The notes below the pieces were generated by a model. It had not been told where the DNA came from, did not search any database, and saw only the letters and a list, made by a program, of their open reading frames with translations. Positions 20,839 to 30,090 of a stretch of 64,000 nt of DNA are shown here, piece after piece. The DNA is from Paenibacillus sp. FSL R7-0345 (lineage in GTDB: Bacteria > Bacillota > Bacilli > Paenibacillales > Paenibacillaceae): contig NZ_CP152002.1 of NCBI RefSeq assembly GCF_038595055.1, positions 680,001 to 744,000 on the forward strand, given 5' to 3'. How positions within the stretch are numbered: position 1 is the stretch's first letter; every line of letters starts with the position of its first letter. The position numbers were made by a program, and so were the translations under genes.

Positions 20839-22386
20839 GTGAGTATCAAAAGAGCGCTGGTCAGCGTATCGGACAAACAGGGCATCGTGGATTTTTGCCG
20901 CGAGTTGTCTGCATTGGGTGTAGAAATTATCTCCACAGGCGGCACTAGCACACTTTTGGCTAAAGAAGGCGTACCGGTTATCGGCATCTCTGATGTGACG
21001 GGCTTCCCGGAAATTATGGACGGACGTGTCAAAACCCTGCATCCTGCGGTACATAGCGGCCTGCTGGCCGTTCGTGATAATGAGGAGCATACGCGTCAGA
21101 TGACTGAGCTGGGTCTGGGCTACATCGATCTGGTGGTGGTGAATCTTTATCCCTTCGCGGAGACGATTGCCAAGCCGGATGTGTCCTACGAGGAAGCGAT
21201 CGAGAACATCGATATCGGCGGACCTACGATGCTGCGTTCTGCGGCGAAGAATCATGCTTTTGTCAGTGTGGTTGTGGATGCTGCAGATTATACCAATGTG
21301 CTTGAAGAGGTGCGTGCAGGCGGAGATACGACCCTTGAGACCCGCAAACGTCTTGCGGCAAAAGTGTTCCGCCATACGGCGGCTTACGACGCCCTGATCG
21401 CCGATTATCTGGCCAATGTGACCGGTGAACCGCTGCCGGAGCGCTATACTGTTACTTACGAGAAAATCCAGGATCTCCGCTACGGGGAGAATCCGCACCA
21501 GAAGGCGGCATTTTACCGCAAGCCGCTGGCGGCGCAGGATACGCTGACAGCAGCCGAGCAGCTGCACGGCAAGGAATTGTCCTACAACAACATCAACGAC
21601 GCCAACGCGGCGCTGCAGATCGTCAAGGAGTTCGAAGAGCCTGCAGTCGTAGCTGTTAAGCACATGAATCCATGCGGAGTAGGCGTGGGGACCAGTGTAT
21701 TTGAAGCTTATCAAAAAGCGTACAACGCCGATCCGACCTCCATCTTTGGCGGAATTGTCGCTGCTAACCGGATTATTGATGCAGATACCGCGAATCTGCT
21801 GAAGGATATCTTCCTGGAAATCGTATTGGCTCCGGGCTTCACGGAGGAAGCACTGGACATTCTGACACAGAAAAAGAATATCCGCCTGCTCAAAATCGGC
21901 AATCTGAGCAGCGGCGCGGCGCGTAAGAGCAGCTTTGTTGTGACTTCAATCGAGGGCGGCATGGTTGTGCAGGAGAGCGATGTGCACTCCGTAAATGAGG
22001 ATGAGCTGCAGGTTGTTACCGACCGCAAGCCTACCGAGGAAGAGTTGAAGCAGCTGTTGTTCGGCTGGAAAGTCGTTAAGCATGTGAAGTCCAATGCGAT
22101 CGTGCTGGCAGCGGATGACATGACTGTGGGCGTTGGCGCTGGCCAGATGAACCGTGTCGGAGCCGCGAAGATTGCGATTGAGCAGGCGGCAGACAAGGCC
22201 AAAGGTGCTATTCTCGCATCTGACGCGTTCTTCCCGATGGGCGATACGCTGGAACTTGCGGCAAAGGCGGGTATCACCGCAGTTATCCAGCCGGGCGGCT
22301 CTATTAAGGACGAGGAATCAATAAAGGTTGCCAATGAATACGGAATCGCTATGGTCTTCACCGGCGTCCGCCATTTCAAACACTAG
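20839..22386 (+). CDS. purH: Bifunctional AICAR transformylase / IMP cyclohydrolase
   Basis: A 515-residue protein for the last two steps to IMP. The N-terminal methylglyoxal-synthase-like cyclohydrolase domain (about 1-195) holds [16 protein letters not shown] and [17 protein letters not shown]. The C-terminal transformylase (about 200-515) holds [11 protein letters not shown] with the conserved Lys-His pair near residue 274. GTG 20839 follows GGAGGGGGA. Length matches B. subtilis PurH (512). purD begins 25 nt after its stop. Confidence 0.97.
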   Translation: MSIKRALVSVSDKQGIVDFCRELSALGVEIISTGGTSTLLAKEGVPVIGISDVTGFPEIMDGRVKTLHPAVHSGLLAVRDNEEHTRQMTELGLGYIDLVVVNLYPFAETIAKPDVSYEEAIENIDIGGPTMLRSAAKNHAFVSVVVDAADYTNVLEEVRAGGDTTLETRKRLAAKVFRHTAAYDALIADYLANVTGEPLPERYTVTYEKIQDLRYGENPHQKAAFYRKPLAAQDTLTAAEQLHGKELSYNNINDANAALQIVKEFEEPAVVAVKHMNPCGVGVGTSVFEAYQKAYNADPTSIFGGIVAANRIIDADTANLLKDIFLEIVLAPGFTEEALDILTQKKNIRLLKIGNLSSGAARKSSFVVTSIEGGMVVQESDVHSVNEDELQVVTDRKPTEEELKQLLFGWKVVKHVKSNAIVLAADDMTVGVGAGQMNRVGAAKIAIEQAADKAKGAILASDAFFPMGDTLELAAKAGITAVIQPGGSIKDEESIKVANEYGIAMVFTGVRHFKH

Positions 22387-22411
22387 ACTACCCGGGGAGG
22401 ATTTCAGTTCA

Positions 22412-23677
22412 ATGGATATTTTGGTGGTCGGCGGCGGGGGCCGGGAGCATGCGATTATCTGGAAGCTGTCCCAAAGCCCGTCAGCCGGTAAAATCTACTG
22501 TGCACCCGGCAACGCCGGGATTGCCCAGCTGGCCGAATGTGTGCCGATCGGCGTGTTTGAGTTCGATAAGCTGACGGCGTTCGCCAAGGAGAAAGAGGTA
22601 GGCCTTGTCGTTATCGGTCCCGATGATCCGCTGGCGGCAGGCATCGTCGATGCTTTTGAAGCACAGGACATTCCGGTATTCGGACCGCGTAAAAATGCGG
22701 CGGAAATCGAAGGCAGCAAAACCTTTATGAAGGACCTGCTGCATAAATACAATATTCCGACAGCAGCCTATGAGAAGTTCAGCGATTATGAAGCGGCGCT
22801 TGCGTATTTGCGCGGACAGGGATTGCCGATTGTAATTAAGGCTGATGGGCTGGCTGCAGGCAAAGGGGTAACGGTTGCGTATTCGCGAGAGGAAGCCGAG
22901 CTGGCGCTGCGTGACATCATGGTCACCAAGGTGTTCGGTGAAGCCGGCGCCCAGGTCGTAATTGAGGAGTTCCTGGCGGGGCAGGAGATGTCAATTCTCG
23001 CTTTTGTCGACGGAGAGACGGTACGCCCTATGGCGGCTGCGCAGGATCACAAGCCGGTATTCGACGGAGACAAGGGGCCTAATACCGGCGGGATGGGCAC
23101 CTATTCCCCTCTGCCGCATATTGACGAGTCTATTATCCATGAGGCGGTAAAGACCATTATTGAGCCTACAGCCAAAGCTATGGTATCTGAAGGCCGTTCC
23201 TTCAGCGGCGTACTGTTTGCGGGTCTGATGATCTCGCCGGACGGCAAGCCCAAGACGATCGAATTCAATGCCCGGTTCGGCGATCCGGAGACCCAGGTCG
23301 TACTGCCGCGGCTGAAGAGCGATCTGCTGGAGATTTTCCTGGCTGTAGCTGAAGGCAGACTGGCAGATACCTCTATTGAGTGGAGCGATGAGGCAGCAGT
23401 GTGTGTAGTGCTGGCTTCAGAGGGTTATCCGGGGAAATATCCGAAGGATGTGCCGATAACAGGACTGGATGAAACGGGAGACGGACTGGTCTTTCATGCG
23501 GGAACGGCGCGGGGTGAAGACGGCAGCTGGCTTACCAACGGAGGCCGGGTACTTGGCGTAGTAGGCCTGGGAGCGGATATTGCCGGGGCGCGTGCAGCAG
23601 CTTATGCCAGTGCGGAGAAGATCCAGTTTGCCGGCAAGCAAAACCGCAGTGATATTGCTATGAAAGCACTGGTCTAA
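22412..23677 (+). CDS. purD: Phosphoribosylamine-glycine ligase
   Basis: A 421-residue ATP-grasp enzyme that couples glycine to phosphoribosylamine. It begins MDILVVGGGGREHAIIWKL and contains KADGLAAGKGVTVAYSREEA near 150 and the signature EFNARFGDPETQVVLPRL near 286. ATG 22412 follows GGGGAGGA; the longer open frame from 22328 would overlap the end of purH out of frame. It is the last gene of the operon, and no strong terminator is seen directly after it. Confidence 0.97.
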   Translation: MDILVVGGGGREHAIIWKLSQSPSAGKIYCAPGNAGIAQLAECVPIGVFEFDKLTAFAKEKEVGLVVIGPDDPLAAGIVDAFEAQDIPVFGPRKNAAEIEGSKTFMKDLLHKYNIPTAAYEKFSDYEAALAYLRGQGLPIVIKADGLAAGKGVTVAYSREEAELALRDIMVTKVFGEAGAQVVIEEFLAGQEMSILAFVDGETVRPMAAAQDHKPVFDGDKGPNTGGMGTYSPLPHIDESIIHEAVKTIIEPTAKAMVSEGRSFSGVLFAGLMISPDGKPKTIEFNARFGDPETQVVLPRLKSDLLEIFLAVAEGRLADTSIEWSDEAAVCVVLASEGYPGKYPKDVPITGLDETGDGLVFHAGTARGEDGSWLTNGGRVLGVVGLGADIAGARAAAYASAEKIQFAGKQNRSDIAMKALV

Positions 23678-23733
23678 AAGTAAGAAACAGCTACTTTATT
23701 CCTAATTTTCTCGTAAAAAGTCCCAAAAAAGGA

Positions 23734-23762
23734 CTGACAAGTGATAGAAGAAGTGCTATAAT
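23734..23762 (+). promoter_or_regulatory. Sigma-A promoter of the SEC-C gene
   Basis: CTGACA at 23734-23739 and TATAAT at 23757-23762 are 17 bp apart. It is a near-consensus promoter about 195 nt before the gene, so a long leader RNA is made. Confidence 0.75.
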
Positions 23763-23781
23763 ACAACTCGTACGGGGGAAA

Positions 23782-23898
23782 ATGTGCGGATATATACAGA
23801 TAAAGGGTCTTTCCTTTCATGGAAAGGCCTTTTTTAATCTTAAAGAATTTATAAGTTTTCGGGGTCCCCGCAAAGTATCTGAGTCATCATCCATGTAA
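23782..23898 (+). CDS. Possible 38-codon leader ORF
   Basis: ATG 23782 follows GGGGGA with five bases of spacing and opens a 38-codon frame starting MCGYIQIKGL and ending before TAA at 23896. It runs straight through the terminator hairpin at 23804-23836 and stops inside the loop of the next hairpin. This layout is what a translation-coupled attenuator would need. The peptide has no recognised similarity. Its translation is only suggested by the ribosome binding site and position. Confidence 0.35.
   Translation: MCGYIQIKGLSFHGKAFFNLKEFISFRGPRKVSESSSM
23804..23836 (+). terminator. Leader terminator / attenuator
   Basis: GGTCTTTCC pairs with GGAAAGGCC around TTTCAT, followed by TTTTTT. It lies about 40 nt after the presumed start of transcription and 120 nt before the gene, so it could limit readthrough into the SEC-C gene. 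Confidence 0.8.
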
Positions 23899-23916
23899 AG
23901 GCCTCACTTTGTGGGG
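23866..23916 (+). promoter_or_regulatory. Second leader hairpin
   Basis: CCCCGCAAAGT (23866) pairs with ACTTTGTGGGG (23906) with one G-T pair, giving an 11-bp stem and a 29-nt loop. It is not followed by a good T run. The ribosome binding site of the SEC-C gene is 26 nt further on. Confidence 0.55.
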
Positions 23917-23956
23917 TTATTTGAAATCGCTTTTCAAAGTATAGGAGGAATCACTT

Positions 23957-25270
23957 TTGAGTAAGGTTGGAAGAAATGACTTGTGCCCATGCGGAAGCGG
24001 GAAAAAATATAAGAAATGCTGCCTGGGTAAGGAAACCTCTGCGGTAGAGTCGATCCTGCGGCTCGTTACAACTGAGGAGGCGGCTGCCCGTGAGGCAGCT
24101 GCGGTTGCAGCTCAAGCTGCTGCATCTGCTGATGCCGGTGTCCGGCCTGAGGGCAAGCTTACGCTGACCAAGCTGAAAAAAATGGTGACACGGGAACTGA
24201 GATGGGAGCATCCGGCCCATGAGCAGCTGGCCATGCAGCTGATCGAAAGCATGCGGGACATGTATGAGCGTGAGCTGATTTTTGAAGCAGTAGTGCTCTG
24301 GAACGGTTTCTCCGGCCAGACCAAGCCTGCAGTGAAGAAGGCAGGTTCATTCTGCGCGGCAATTGAGTATATTTTGTCAGAAGAATACGGGTTCAACCTT
24401 TCCCAGGCCGGGCTGGCCGATAAATATGAGGTTACTACGGGAACCATTTCACGCAAAGTGAAGGAAATGCTTAATTATATTGAGGAGTACGGCAGGGAAG
24501 GTGATTCTGACGAACTATCCGTGCTAAGCGGTAACGGAACTGCCAGAGAGAAGGCTCAGCAGCTCCTGTATAAAGCGATGGAGTCCACCTCCGGTAAGCG
24601 CAAGCTGCAGCTGGCGGAAGCAGCTCTGGAGATCTATCCTGACAGCTCAGATGCCTATCTGATTCTTGCTGAGGAATCGGAAAACGAGCAGGAGGCGCGT
24701 GCTTTTCTGAAGGCAGGTATTGCTGCCGGTGAACGGGACCTGGGAGAAGCCTTTTTTGCCAAAAATAAAGGTTATTTCTGGGGACTGACGGAAACCCGGC
24801 CGTACATCCGGATCTGCAAGAGTTATGCGGAGTCCTGCTGGTTCGGCGGCAAGGCGGAGGAAGCTGCAGGAATTCTGGAGCACATTCTGGAGCTTAATCC
24901 GGATGATAATACAGGTGCCCGTTATCTGCTGGCTGCTGTCTATCTGTACAACAACCAGCTGAAGGAAGCAGAGCAGTTCCTGAAGAAGTATGGCGAGGAT
25001 GATGCGGCTGCAGCGTTTGCTTACGACCGGATTGTCCTGGAATATAAAAAGAACGGAATCACTTCCCAGCTCAAAATGCTGTACCGTGTAGCGCGCGGCG
25101 TGAACAAGCATGTGCCGGATTATTTGCTGGGCGTGAAGCGTCTGCCGCATAATCTTCCGGATTTTGTCGGCATGGGGGATTCCAACGAAGCGGTTGAATA
25201 CGTCATTATGCATTCCCGCCTATGGGCAAGTCTGCCTGAGTTGTTAAAGTGGATGCTGAAGCAACAATAG
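23957..25270 (+). CDS. SEC-C motif protein with HTH-like and TPR regions
   Basis: A 437-residue protein. Residues 1-27 form a SEC-C zinc-binding motif ([20 protein letters not shown]) like the one at the C-terminus of SecA. A possible helix-turn-helix is seen at about 150-175 in [20 protein letters not shown]. The C-terminal half (about 195-430) is helical with TPR-like repeats, for example [25 protein letters not shown] 23957 lies nine bases after AGGAGG and is the only start with a good ribosome binding site. Its leader carries an attenuator-like structure. Function is unknown; nucleic-acid or protein binding is possible. Confidence 0.75.
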   Translation: MSKVGRNDLCPCGSGKKYKKCCLGKETSAVESILRLVTTEEAAAREAAAVAAQAAASADAGVRPEGKLTLTKLKKMVTRELRWEHPAHEQLAMQLIESMRDMYERELIFEAVVLWNGFSGQTKPAVKKAGSFCAAIEYILSEEYGFNLSQAGLADKYEVTTGTISRKVKEMLNYIEEYGREGDSDELSVLSGNGTAREKAQQLLYKAMESTSGKRKLQLAEAALEIYPDSSDAYLILAEESENEQEARAFLKAGIAAGERDLGEAFFAKNKGYFWGLTETRPYIRICKSYAESCWFGGKAEEAAGILEHILELNPDDNTGARYLLAAVYLYNNQLKEAEQFLKKYGEDDAAAAFAYDRIVLEYKKNGITSQLKMLYRVARGVNKHVPDYLLGVKRLPHNLPDFVGMGDSNEAVEYVIMHSRLWASLPELLKWMLKQQ

Positions 25271-25287
25271 AAGGCTATACAAATGAT

Positions 25288-25319
25288 AAGCTGCCGGAAA
25301 AATTTCCGGCGGCTTTTTC
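25288..25319 (+). terminator. Terminator of the SEC-C gene
   Basis: AGCTGCCGGAAA pairs with TTTCCGGCGGCT, with a T run after it. It lies about 20 nt after the stop. Confidence 0.85.
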
Positions 25320-25432
25320 TATTGAAAAAGGATGTCCGGAATATGAAAAACCAGCTGTACGGCGGAAAAAAGCACAAAAATTTCATTATATAATCTTCTG
25401 CAAAAAAATGTGGAAATCAAGAAAAAAAAGGG

Positions 25433-25461
25433 TTGACCGAAAATGGATTGTTGGCTATATT
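25433..25461 (+). promoter_or_regulatory. Sigma-A promoter of the XRE/TPR regulator
   Basis: TTGACC (25433) and TATATT (25456) are 17 bp apart, close to consensus, about 90 nt before the start codon. Confidence 0.7.
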
Positions 25462-25549
25462 TGTAATATATTAGAAAAAGTTATCAGTTTTCAGCTGGGT
25501 TATTGCAGATATTGCCGGCTTTTCCGAGGTTCCTTCAGGAGGTGGTTAG

Positions 25550-26956
25550 ATGATCTACACAACCACGATTCGCAGCGAGCTGGAAGGATTTATTGAACGG
25601 GAAGGCTTGAATCTCAGCCAGTTAGGCAGAAGAGCAGGCCTGAATGCCGGGACGGTCAGCTCCTTAGTGAAAGGGAGCCGGGTACTGGCGGTTGACCAGC
25701 TGGACAGGATAACCAGAGTTCTGGGTATGCCGGAAGGTTATTACTACGAGCATTACATTCAGGAGTGTATCGTAGAAACCGTGCCGAACTGGCGCAGAAT
25801 CAGACCGTTTTTGTTCCGGTGTGCGGAACTGGACTGCCTGAATTGTATCCGCCAGTCTGTGCAGCTCTTATTGGACAATCTGACTTATTCACCGCTTTTG
25901 TTTGAGGTTGCAGAAGAATTTTTCAATACCGGTAAGTCTAAGGCTGCTGCTATTCTCTATGAGAGCGTTGCCGCAAGTGAACGTAGACAGCATTCGGAAC
26001 GTCTGGCCTTTTGCCAGTACCGGCTGTTTATGCTCCGGCTGGGTGATAATCAGGAGAATAATCTTCAGGCGGCGATTCAATTTGAACCTTTTGTGGACAG
26101 GCTCGATGAACTGGATCAGCTGGATGCCCTGAGGGAGTTAGGTAATACATACAAGTCGTTGCAACGCTGGGATAAGGTTGATGTAATTGCAGCAGAACTG
26201 GGTACCAAGGCTAAGATACAGCTTAGATTAGCCTCTCAGCCGGGGGTTAAGAGAGAAGGATATGATAAGAAGCTGAAGCGGCCGCTGTTTGTGTACCTGG
26301 CCTTTTCCAATCTGCTGCGAGGCGGTGTCTGTGATGCCAGAGGTGCTTACGAAGAGGCGCTGGAATACGCCTATAAATATGCGGACTTAAGCTGGGTGAG
26401 CGCAAGAGACGAAGAAACGCTGAGGTGGGTTAAACTATTCGAAGGTTGGGCCAAAGCTAACATTTTCGTATGTAAGCTTATGATCGGCGATGATAATGTC
26501 ATTGCTGAATATGCAGAATTCATTGATCAGGATGAAGAAGAAATGCTGATAGGGATTCTGAATATTACAAAGGCTGCAAATAGATTTAACTACAATATAG
26601 ATGTTATTTTGGAGAAATTTAAGCCCCGGCTCATCCCCTATCTTTCGCTTCAGTCGGAGTCTGTGGGCATGTATACACCTCAGATTATAGATGAAGAATC
26701 TACAGAGTGCTGTTATCAGTTAGCTTATTACTATTTATGGAATAGAGGACATTTGGCAGGTTTCAGATATTTGCTCGCTGGATTAGAGAAGTCTGATTTC
26801 ATCAATAATGAGATCCGTTTATTGTCATTTGTGCGATTGTTTGAACATTTTAGAGAATACGCATCATTTGATATACAGCAGCAATACCAAAATTTGATGA
26901 AAAAGGAGTTTGGTCTAAATGAAGAAAAAGGTAGCAGGGTTGTTAGTAGTAGGTAG
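25550..26956 (+). CDS. XRE-type HTH / TPR regulator (RRNPP-like)
   Basis: A 468-residue cytosolic regulator. An XRE helix-turn-helix occupies about residues 9-65 (LNLSQLGRRAGLNAGTVSSL). The remaining 400 residues are predicted helical with TPR-like repeats, for example KAAAILYESVAASERRQHSE. This is the architecture of Rgg/PlcR/NprR/AimR (RRNPP) receptors, which bind short secreted peptides. ATG 25550 follows AGGAGG. Its last 38 bases overlap a small gene in another frame that encodes a secreted-peptide precursor. No phosphatase or other catalytic domain is visible. The regulator-peptide pairing is inferred from architecture and gene order. Confidence 0.75.
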   Translation: MIYTTTIRSELEGFIEREGLNLSQLGRRAGLNAGTVSSLVKGSRVLAVDQLDRITRVLGMPEGYYYEHYIQECIVETVPNWRRIRPFLFRCAELDCLNCIRQSVQLLLDNLTYSPLLFEVAEEFFNTGKSKAAAILYESVAASERRQHSERLAFCQYRLFMLRLGDNQENNLQAAIQFEPFVDRLDELDQLDALRELGNTYKSLQRWDKVDVIAAELGTKAKIQLRLASQPGVKREGYDKKLKRPLFVYLAFSNLLRGGVCDARGAYEEALEYAYKYADLSWVSARDEETLRWVKLFEGWAKANIFVCKLMIGDDNVIAEYAEFIDQDEEEMLIGILNITKAANRFNYNIDVILEKFKPRLIPYLSLQSESVGMYTPQIIDEESTECCYQLAYYYLWNRGHLAGFRYLLAGLEKSDFINNEIRLLSFVRLFEHFREYASFDIQQQYQNLMKKEFGLNEEKGSRVVSSR

Positions 26957-27035
26957 TTTGTTATTGGCAATAATTGTTCCTGGTATATCTCAAGCAAGTA
27001 TCATTACTCCAAACAACATCCACGGCTGCGCGTAA
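26919..27035 (+). CDS. Phr/AimP-like signal peptide precursor
   Basis: A 38-codon gene that overlaps the end of the XRE/TPR regulator by 38 nt in the +1 frame. ATG 26919 follows AAAGGAG with nine bases of spacing. The product starts MKKK, has a hydrophobic core (VAGLLVVGSLLLAIIVPGI), then SQA, a plausible signal-peptidase site, and a short tail ending NNIHGCA. This is the layout of Phr, PapR and AimP precursors, in which the last five to ten residues are the signal. A terminator follows 25 nt later. No homology search was possible. Confidence 0.65.
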   Translation: MKKKVAGLLVVGSLLLAIIVPGISQASIITPNNIHGCA

Positions 27036-27060
27036 CTGTACATAATACCTCATTCTTTAA

Positions 27061-27087
27061 AGGCCAGCCGCCGGCTGGTCTTTTTTT
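27061..27087 (+). terminator. Terminator of the regulator-peptide pair
   Basis: GGCCAGCC-GCC-GGCTGGTC is followed by seven T. It closes the two-gene unit before the Spo0E-like gene. Confidence 0.88.
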
Positions 27088-27178
27088 ATTTGTTCTGAAT
27101 TTTTTATAATTTTCCAAAAAAAAAATCCTATAGAGAAACGCATATTATTTTACAATACTATAAAAAGGAGGGATAAAG

Positions 27179-27418
27179 GTGAATGATTTAGAAGGTATCA
27201 AACAAAGCATTGAACAGGCCCGTTACAAGCTGAACAAGCTGGAACGGCAGCTTGAACTTGGACATCCCGCGGTGCTCCATCAATCGATGGTTCTCGATGA
27301 ACTTATAAATGAATATAACCGGTACTGCTTCAGACGGGCAATGGGAGCCTTGCGCAGCAATACTCATGCCGCCGAAGCCAGCTGGATAGAACAGCCGCGG
27401 CAGCTGAGCTTCAGCTAA
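27179..27418 (+). CDS. Spo0E-like aspartyl-phosphate phosphatase
   Basis: A 79-residue two-helix protein. Family members (Spo0E, YisI, YnzD) dephosphorylate Spo0A-P and delay sporulation. The helical hairpin is seen in IEQARYKLNKLERQLE and the motif HQSMVLDELINEYNRY, which corresponds to the conserved SxxLDxLI-Y of Spo0E. GTG 27179 follows AAGGAGGGA with suitable spacing. It follows the candidate quorum-sensing pair by 140 nt but is separated from it by a terminator. The target is inferred. Confidence 0.8.
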   Translation: MNDLEGIKQSIEQARYKLNKLERQLELGHPAVLHQSMVLDELINEYNRYCFRRAMGALRSNTHAAEASWIEQPRQLSFS

Positions 27419-27862
27419 ACGGTATAACACGGAACTATAGAGTTCAACCCATTTTTTTGCGTGGTTGCGGCAAAACGTTTGCACAACTTCTGAATTAGCC
27501 CACTGCCGCAGCTGCACCCCCTTTATATACTTCTTCATTCCCCTATCAGATCAATCAAAATGCCCATCAGTACTATAGCCTTATGTGCTTCTGATATTAA
27601 ACCTGACATGATTTTAACTGCGACATCTGCCTTATCCTTAAATACGCTGCTATAAAACATTTTTTTATACGAAAATGTTTATTTACGTGTGAGTTTTCAT
27701 GAAAAAACCTGACATAGACACAGTATTTTCACAGCTCAATGTTAAACGTTAAAGGAATAAAGAGTTTTTTTGCAGAAATAAGCAGAAATAAGTCGAAAAT
27801 AGCTGGACTAGTTCAGAAGAGAGTACTGTCGGCTCATATTGATTAAAGGTGGGGGGCGCCTT
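27419..27862 (+). other. Gap between the Spo0E-like gene and the chemoreceptor
   Basis: About 440 nt, AT-rich in its second half. A small inverted repeat, TGCGGCA with TGCCGCA, spans 27466-27510. The short hairpin GAACT-ATAG-AGTTC near 27432 precedes a T run and may end the Spo0E-like transcript. No convincing promoter or small gene was recognised. Confidence 0.35.
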
Positions 27863-29920
27863 ATGGCATTAAGAAAAAATAAACCAGTCCGGAATATGGG
27901 GATCCGGGGCAAGCTTTTTTTGTCCGTTATTGTATCAGTTGTTGCTATTATTGTTGCGGTAGCCGTAGTTATCTATAGTAATGCCAAACAGATTATTGTA
28001 GATGATTTGAGCAGCGCATTGGCGTATGAGAAAGAGGGGATTAATGTAAAGGTTAATGATCTGCTTCAGCCGGCCTCGGACAGTGTTAAGCTGCTGAATG
28101 CAAACAGTTATATCCGCGATTTTATTGAAGGTGTGAAATCTGCGGATACCGCCAAAACGACCGGGGGCTATACCGAGCTTATTGAGACTCTTAACCTGAT
28201 TAAGGACAGTAACCAGAACCTACTGAATGTATATATCGGGCTGGATCAGGTCAATAAGCTGATTACACAGGATGAATTTGAGCCCCCGGCAGACTTTAAC
28301 ATGAAGGAGCGCAGCTGGTATACCTCCACTGCCCGTAACAACCGCGTAACAGTAACCGATCCGTATATTGACGCAGGCTCCGGCAAAATGGTTGTAAGTG
28401 TAACGGCGCCGATTCAGAATGAGTCAGGTCTGCTGATCGGGGTTGCAGGGGTGGATATATCGACAGAGCAGATTACGCAGGCGCTGAGCGCTTTTAATTA
28501 CAACGACAGCGGGTATGCCATTCTGGTTGATAAGACAGGCACGTTCATCTATCACCCGGATTCTGACAATATTCTGCTGAAAAAGATGAGTGATCTGGGT
28601 CCGGACTGGGGAACGGTCGGCGACGTAATGGTTCAATGGGGCACTAATGTCATTACAACGGAGATGGACGGGATGGACAGCTATGTCTCTTATGCTCCCG
28701 CTGTTCAGAACCAATGGTCGGTTGCGCTGATTGTACCCCGGGCGGATGCGGAAAAGGTTCTGCAGACGTTCAAGCTGATCTTTTTCCTCTCAGTGATTGC
28801 GGCGGTTGCTGTGATGTCTGTCCTGCTCTATTTTGTGTCCAATAGCATTCTTAAGCAGATTCCTGTTCTAACAGCGGCGTTCAGGACGGCGATGACCGGT
28901 GATATGTCGGTGCGGGCGAGTGTTTCGGCAAAAGGGGAGATTGGTGTGCTGGCGGACGGCTTTAATGAGATGATCTCGTCCCAGCAGAAGCTGATTCAGG
29001 ATATTAAGCAGAGCTCCGCGAGTATTTCCAATGCGCTTGATAATACGGAGAAAAATATATTTGCGCTCGACGGCAGCATTTCGGATATTTCGGCGATTAC
29101 CGAGGAGTTGTCCGCTGGTATGCAGCAGACCGCAGCCTCCATGCAGGAGATGAACGCCAGCACCAATGAAATCGGGCATGCGGTGAACGAGATTGCCCGC
29201 AAAGCCCGGGAAGGCGCCGGGGCGGCCGGCCGGATTAATGAACGTGCCGACAGGCTGAAGCAGGCTGCTATGACTTCACGGATGCAGGCAGACAGGATAT
29301 ACGGCGAGGGTGAGGAGAAGCTGCGCAGCGCGATCGGGCAGTCCGGGTCTATTCAGCAGATCCGGATCCTGTCGGAAGGGATCCTGGAGATTGCTGCCCA
29401 GACCAACCTGTTATCGCTGAATGCCTCGATTGAGGCGGCGAGAGCCGGAGATGCAGGCCGGGGATTCGCCGTTGTCGCTGAAGAAATCCGTAAGCTGGCG
29501 GACACCTCGCGTGAGACTGCTTCAGAGATTCAGAGTGTTACAGAATCAGTAGTGGGAGCTGTGGCCAAGCTGATAGAGGGAGCGGAGAGCATGCTGCATT
29601 TCATGGACGGACAGGTGCGCAGAGATTACGATTCCATGGAAGAGACCGGCCAGCGGTACAGTGAAGACGCCAGGTATATTGAGGAGCTGGTGACCGATTT
29701 TAGCGCAACCTCCGAACAGCTGCTTGCCTCCATACAGAGCATGCTGACTGCAATCGGAGAGACCAGCAGCGCAACGAATGAAGGAGCAGCGGGAGCAGGC
29801 AGTATTGCTGTGCAGGCAGAGCAGATTATCGGCAAATCCGGCGGCATAGTCGCCGAGATGGAAGCGATCAAGAACAGCTCTGCACAGCTGCAGCAGGCCG
29901 TATCCCGGTTTAAAGCCTAG
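27863..29920 (+). CDS. Methyl-accepting chemotaxis protein
   Basis: A 685-residue membrane chemoreceptor. A first membrane segment lies near residues 20-42 ([20 protein letters not shown]). It is followed by a double-Cache ligand-binding domain outside the cell (about 45-295; [19 protein letters not shown] is typical), a second membrane segment near 303-325, a HAMP domain, and the cytoplasmic signalling rod. The highly conserved hairpin tip is seen in [20 protein letters not shown] near 510. ATG 27863 follows AAAGGTGGGG; the open frame starts at a TTG 24 nt upstream. The ligand is unknown; double-Cache domains often bind amino acids or organic acids. Confidence 0.92.
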   Translation: MALRKNKPVRNMGIRGKLFLSVIVSVVAIIVAVAVVIYSNAKQIIVDDLSSALAYEKEGINVKVNDLLQPASDSVKLLNANSYIRDFIEGVKSADTAKTTGGYTELIETLNLIKDSNQNLLNVYIGLDQVNKLITQDEFEPPADFNMKERSWYTSTARNNRVTVTDPYIDAGSGKMVVSVTAPIQNESGLLIGVAGVDISTEQITQALSAFNYNDSGYAILVDKTGTFIYHPDSDNILLKKMSDLGPDWGTVGDVMVQWGTNVITTEMDGMDSYVSYAPAVQNQWSVALIVPRADAEKVLQTFKLIFFLSVIAAVAVMSVLLYFVSNSILKQIPVLTAAFRTAMTGDMSVRASVSAKGEIGVLADGFNEMISSQQKLIQDIKQSSASISNALDNTEKNIFALDGSISDISAITEELSAGMQQTAASMQEMNASTNEIGHAVNEIARKAREGAGAAGRINERADRLKQAAMTSRMQADRIYGEGEEKLRSAIGQSGSIQQIRILSEGILEIAAQTNLLSLNASIEAARAGDAGRGFAVVAEEIRKLADTSRETASEIQSVTESVVGAVAKLIEGAESMLHFMDGQVRRDYDSMEETGQRYSEDARYIEELVTDFSATSEQLLASIQSMLTAIGETSSATNEGAAGAGSIAVQAEQIIGKSGGIVAEMEAIKNSSAQLQQAVSRFKA

Positions 29921-29935
29921 AACCGGCAATCTTTG

Positions 29936-29974
29936 AAACCAGTTTTGCCCCAGGGGCGCAAGGCTGGTTTTTTT
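29936..29974 (+). terminator. Chemoreceptor terminator
   Basis: AACCAGTTTTGCCCC pairs with GGGGCGCAAGGCTGGTT, with minor mismatches, followed by a T run. It lies 16 nt after the stop. Confidence 0.85.
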
Positions 29975-30090
29975 GCATGCAGCTGTGTTTTGTCCATTGC
30001 CCGGGAATGACAGTACTTGATAAAATGGCTTTGGAAGAGTATGTTACAAGAAGCATAAATTTTAGATAGAGACAGTGAGGCGAGGACTTG

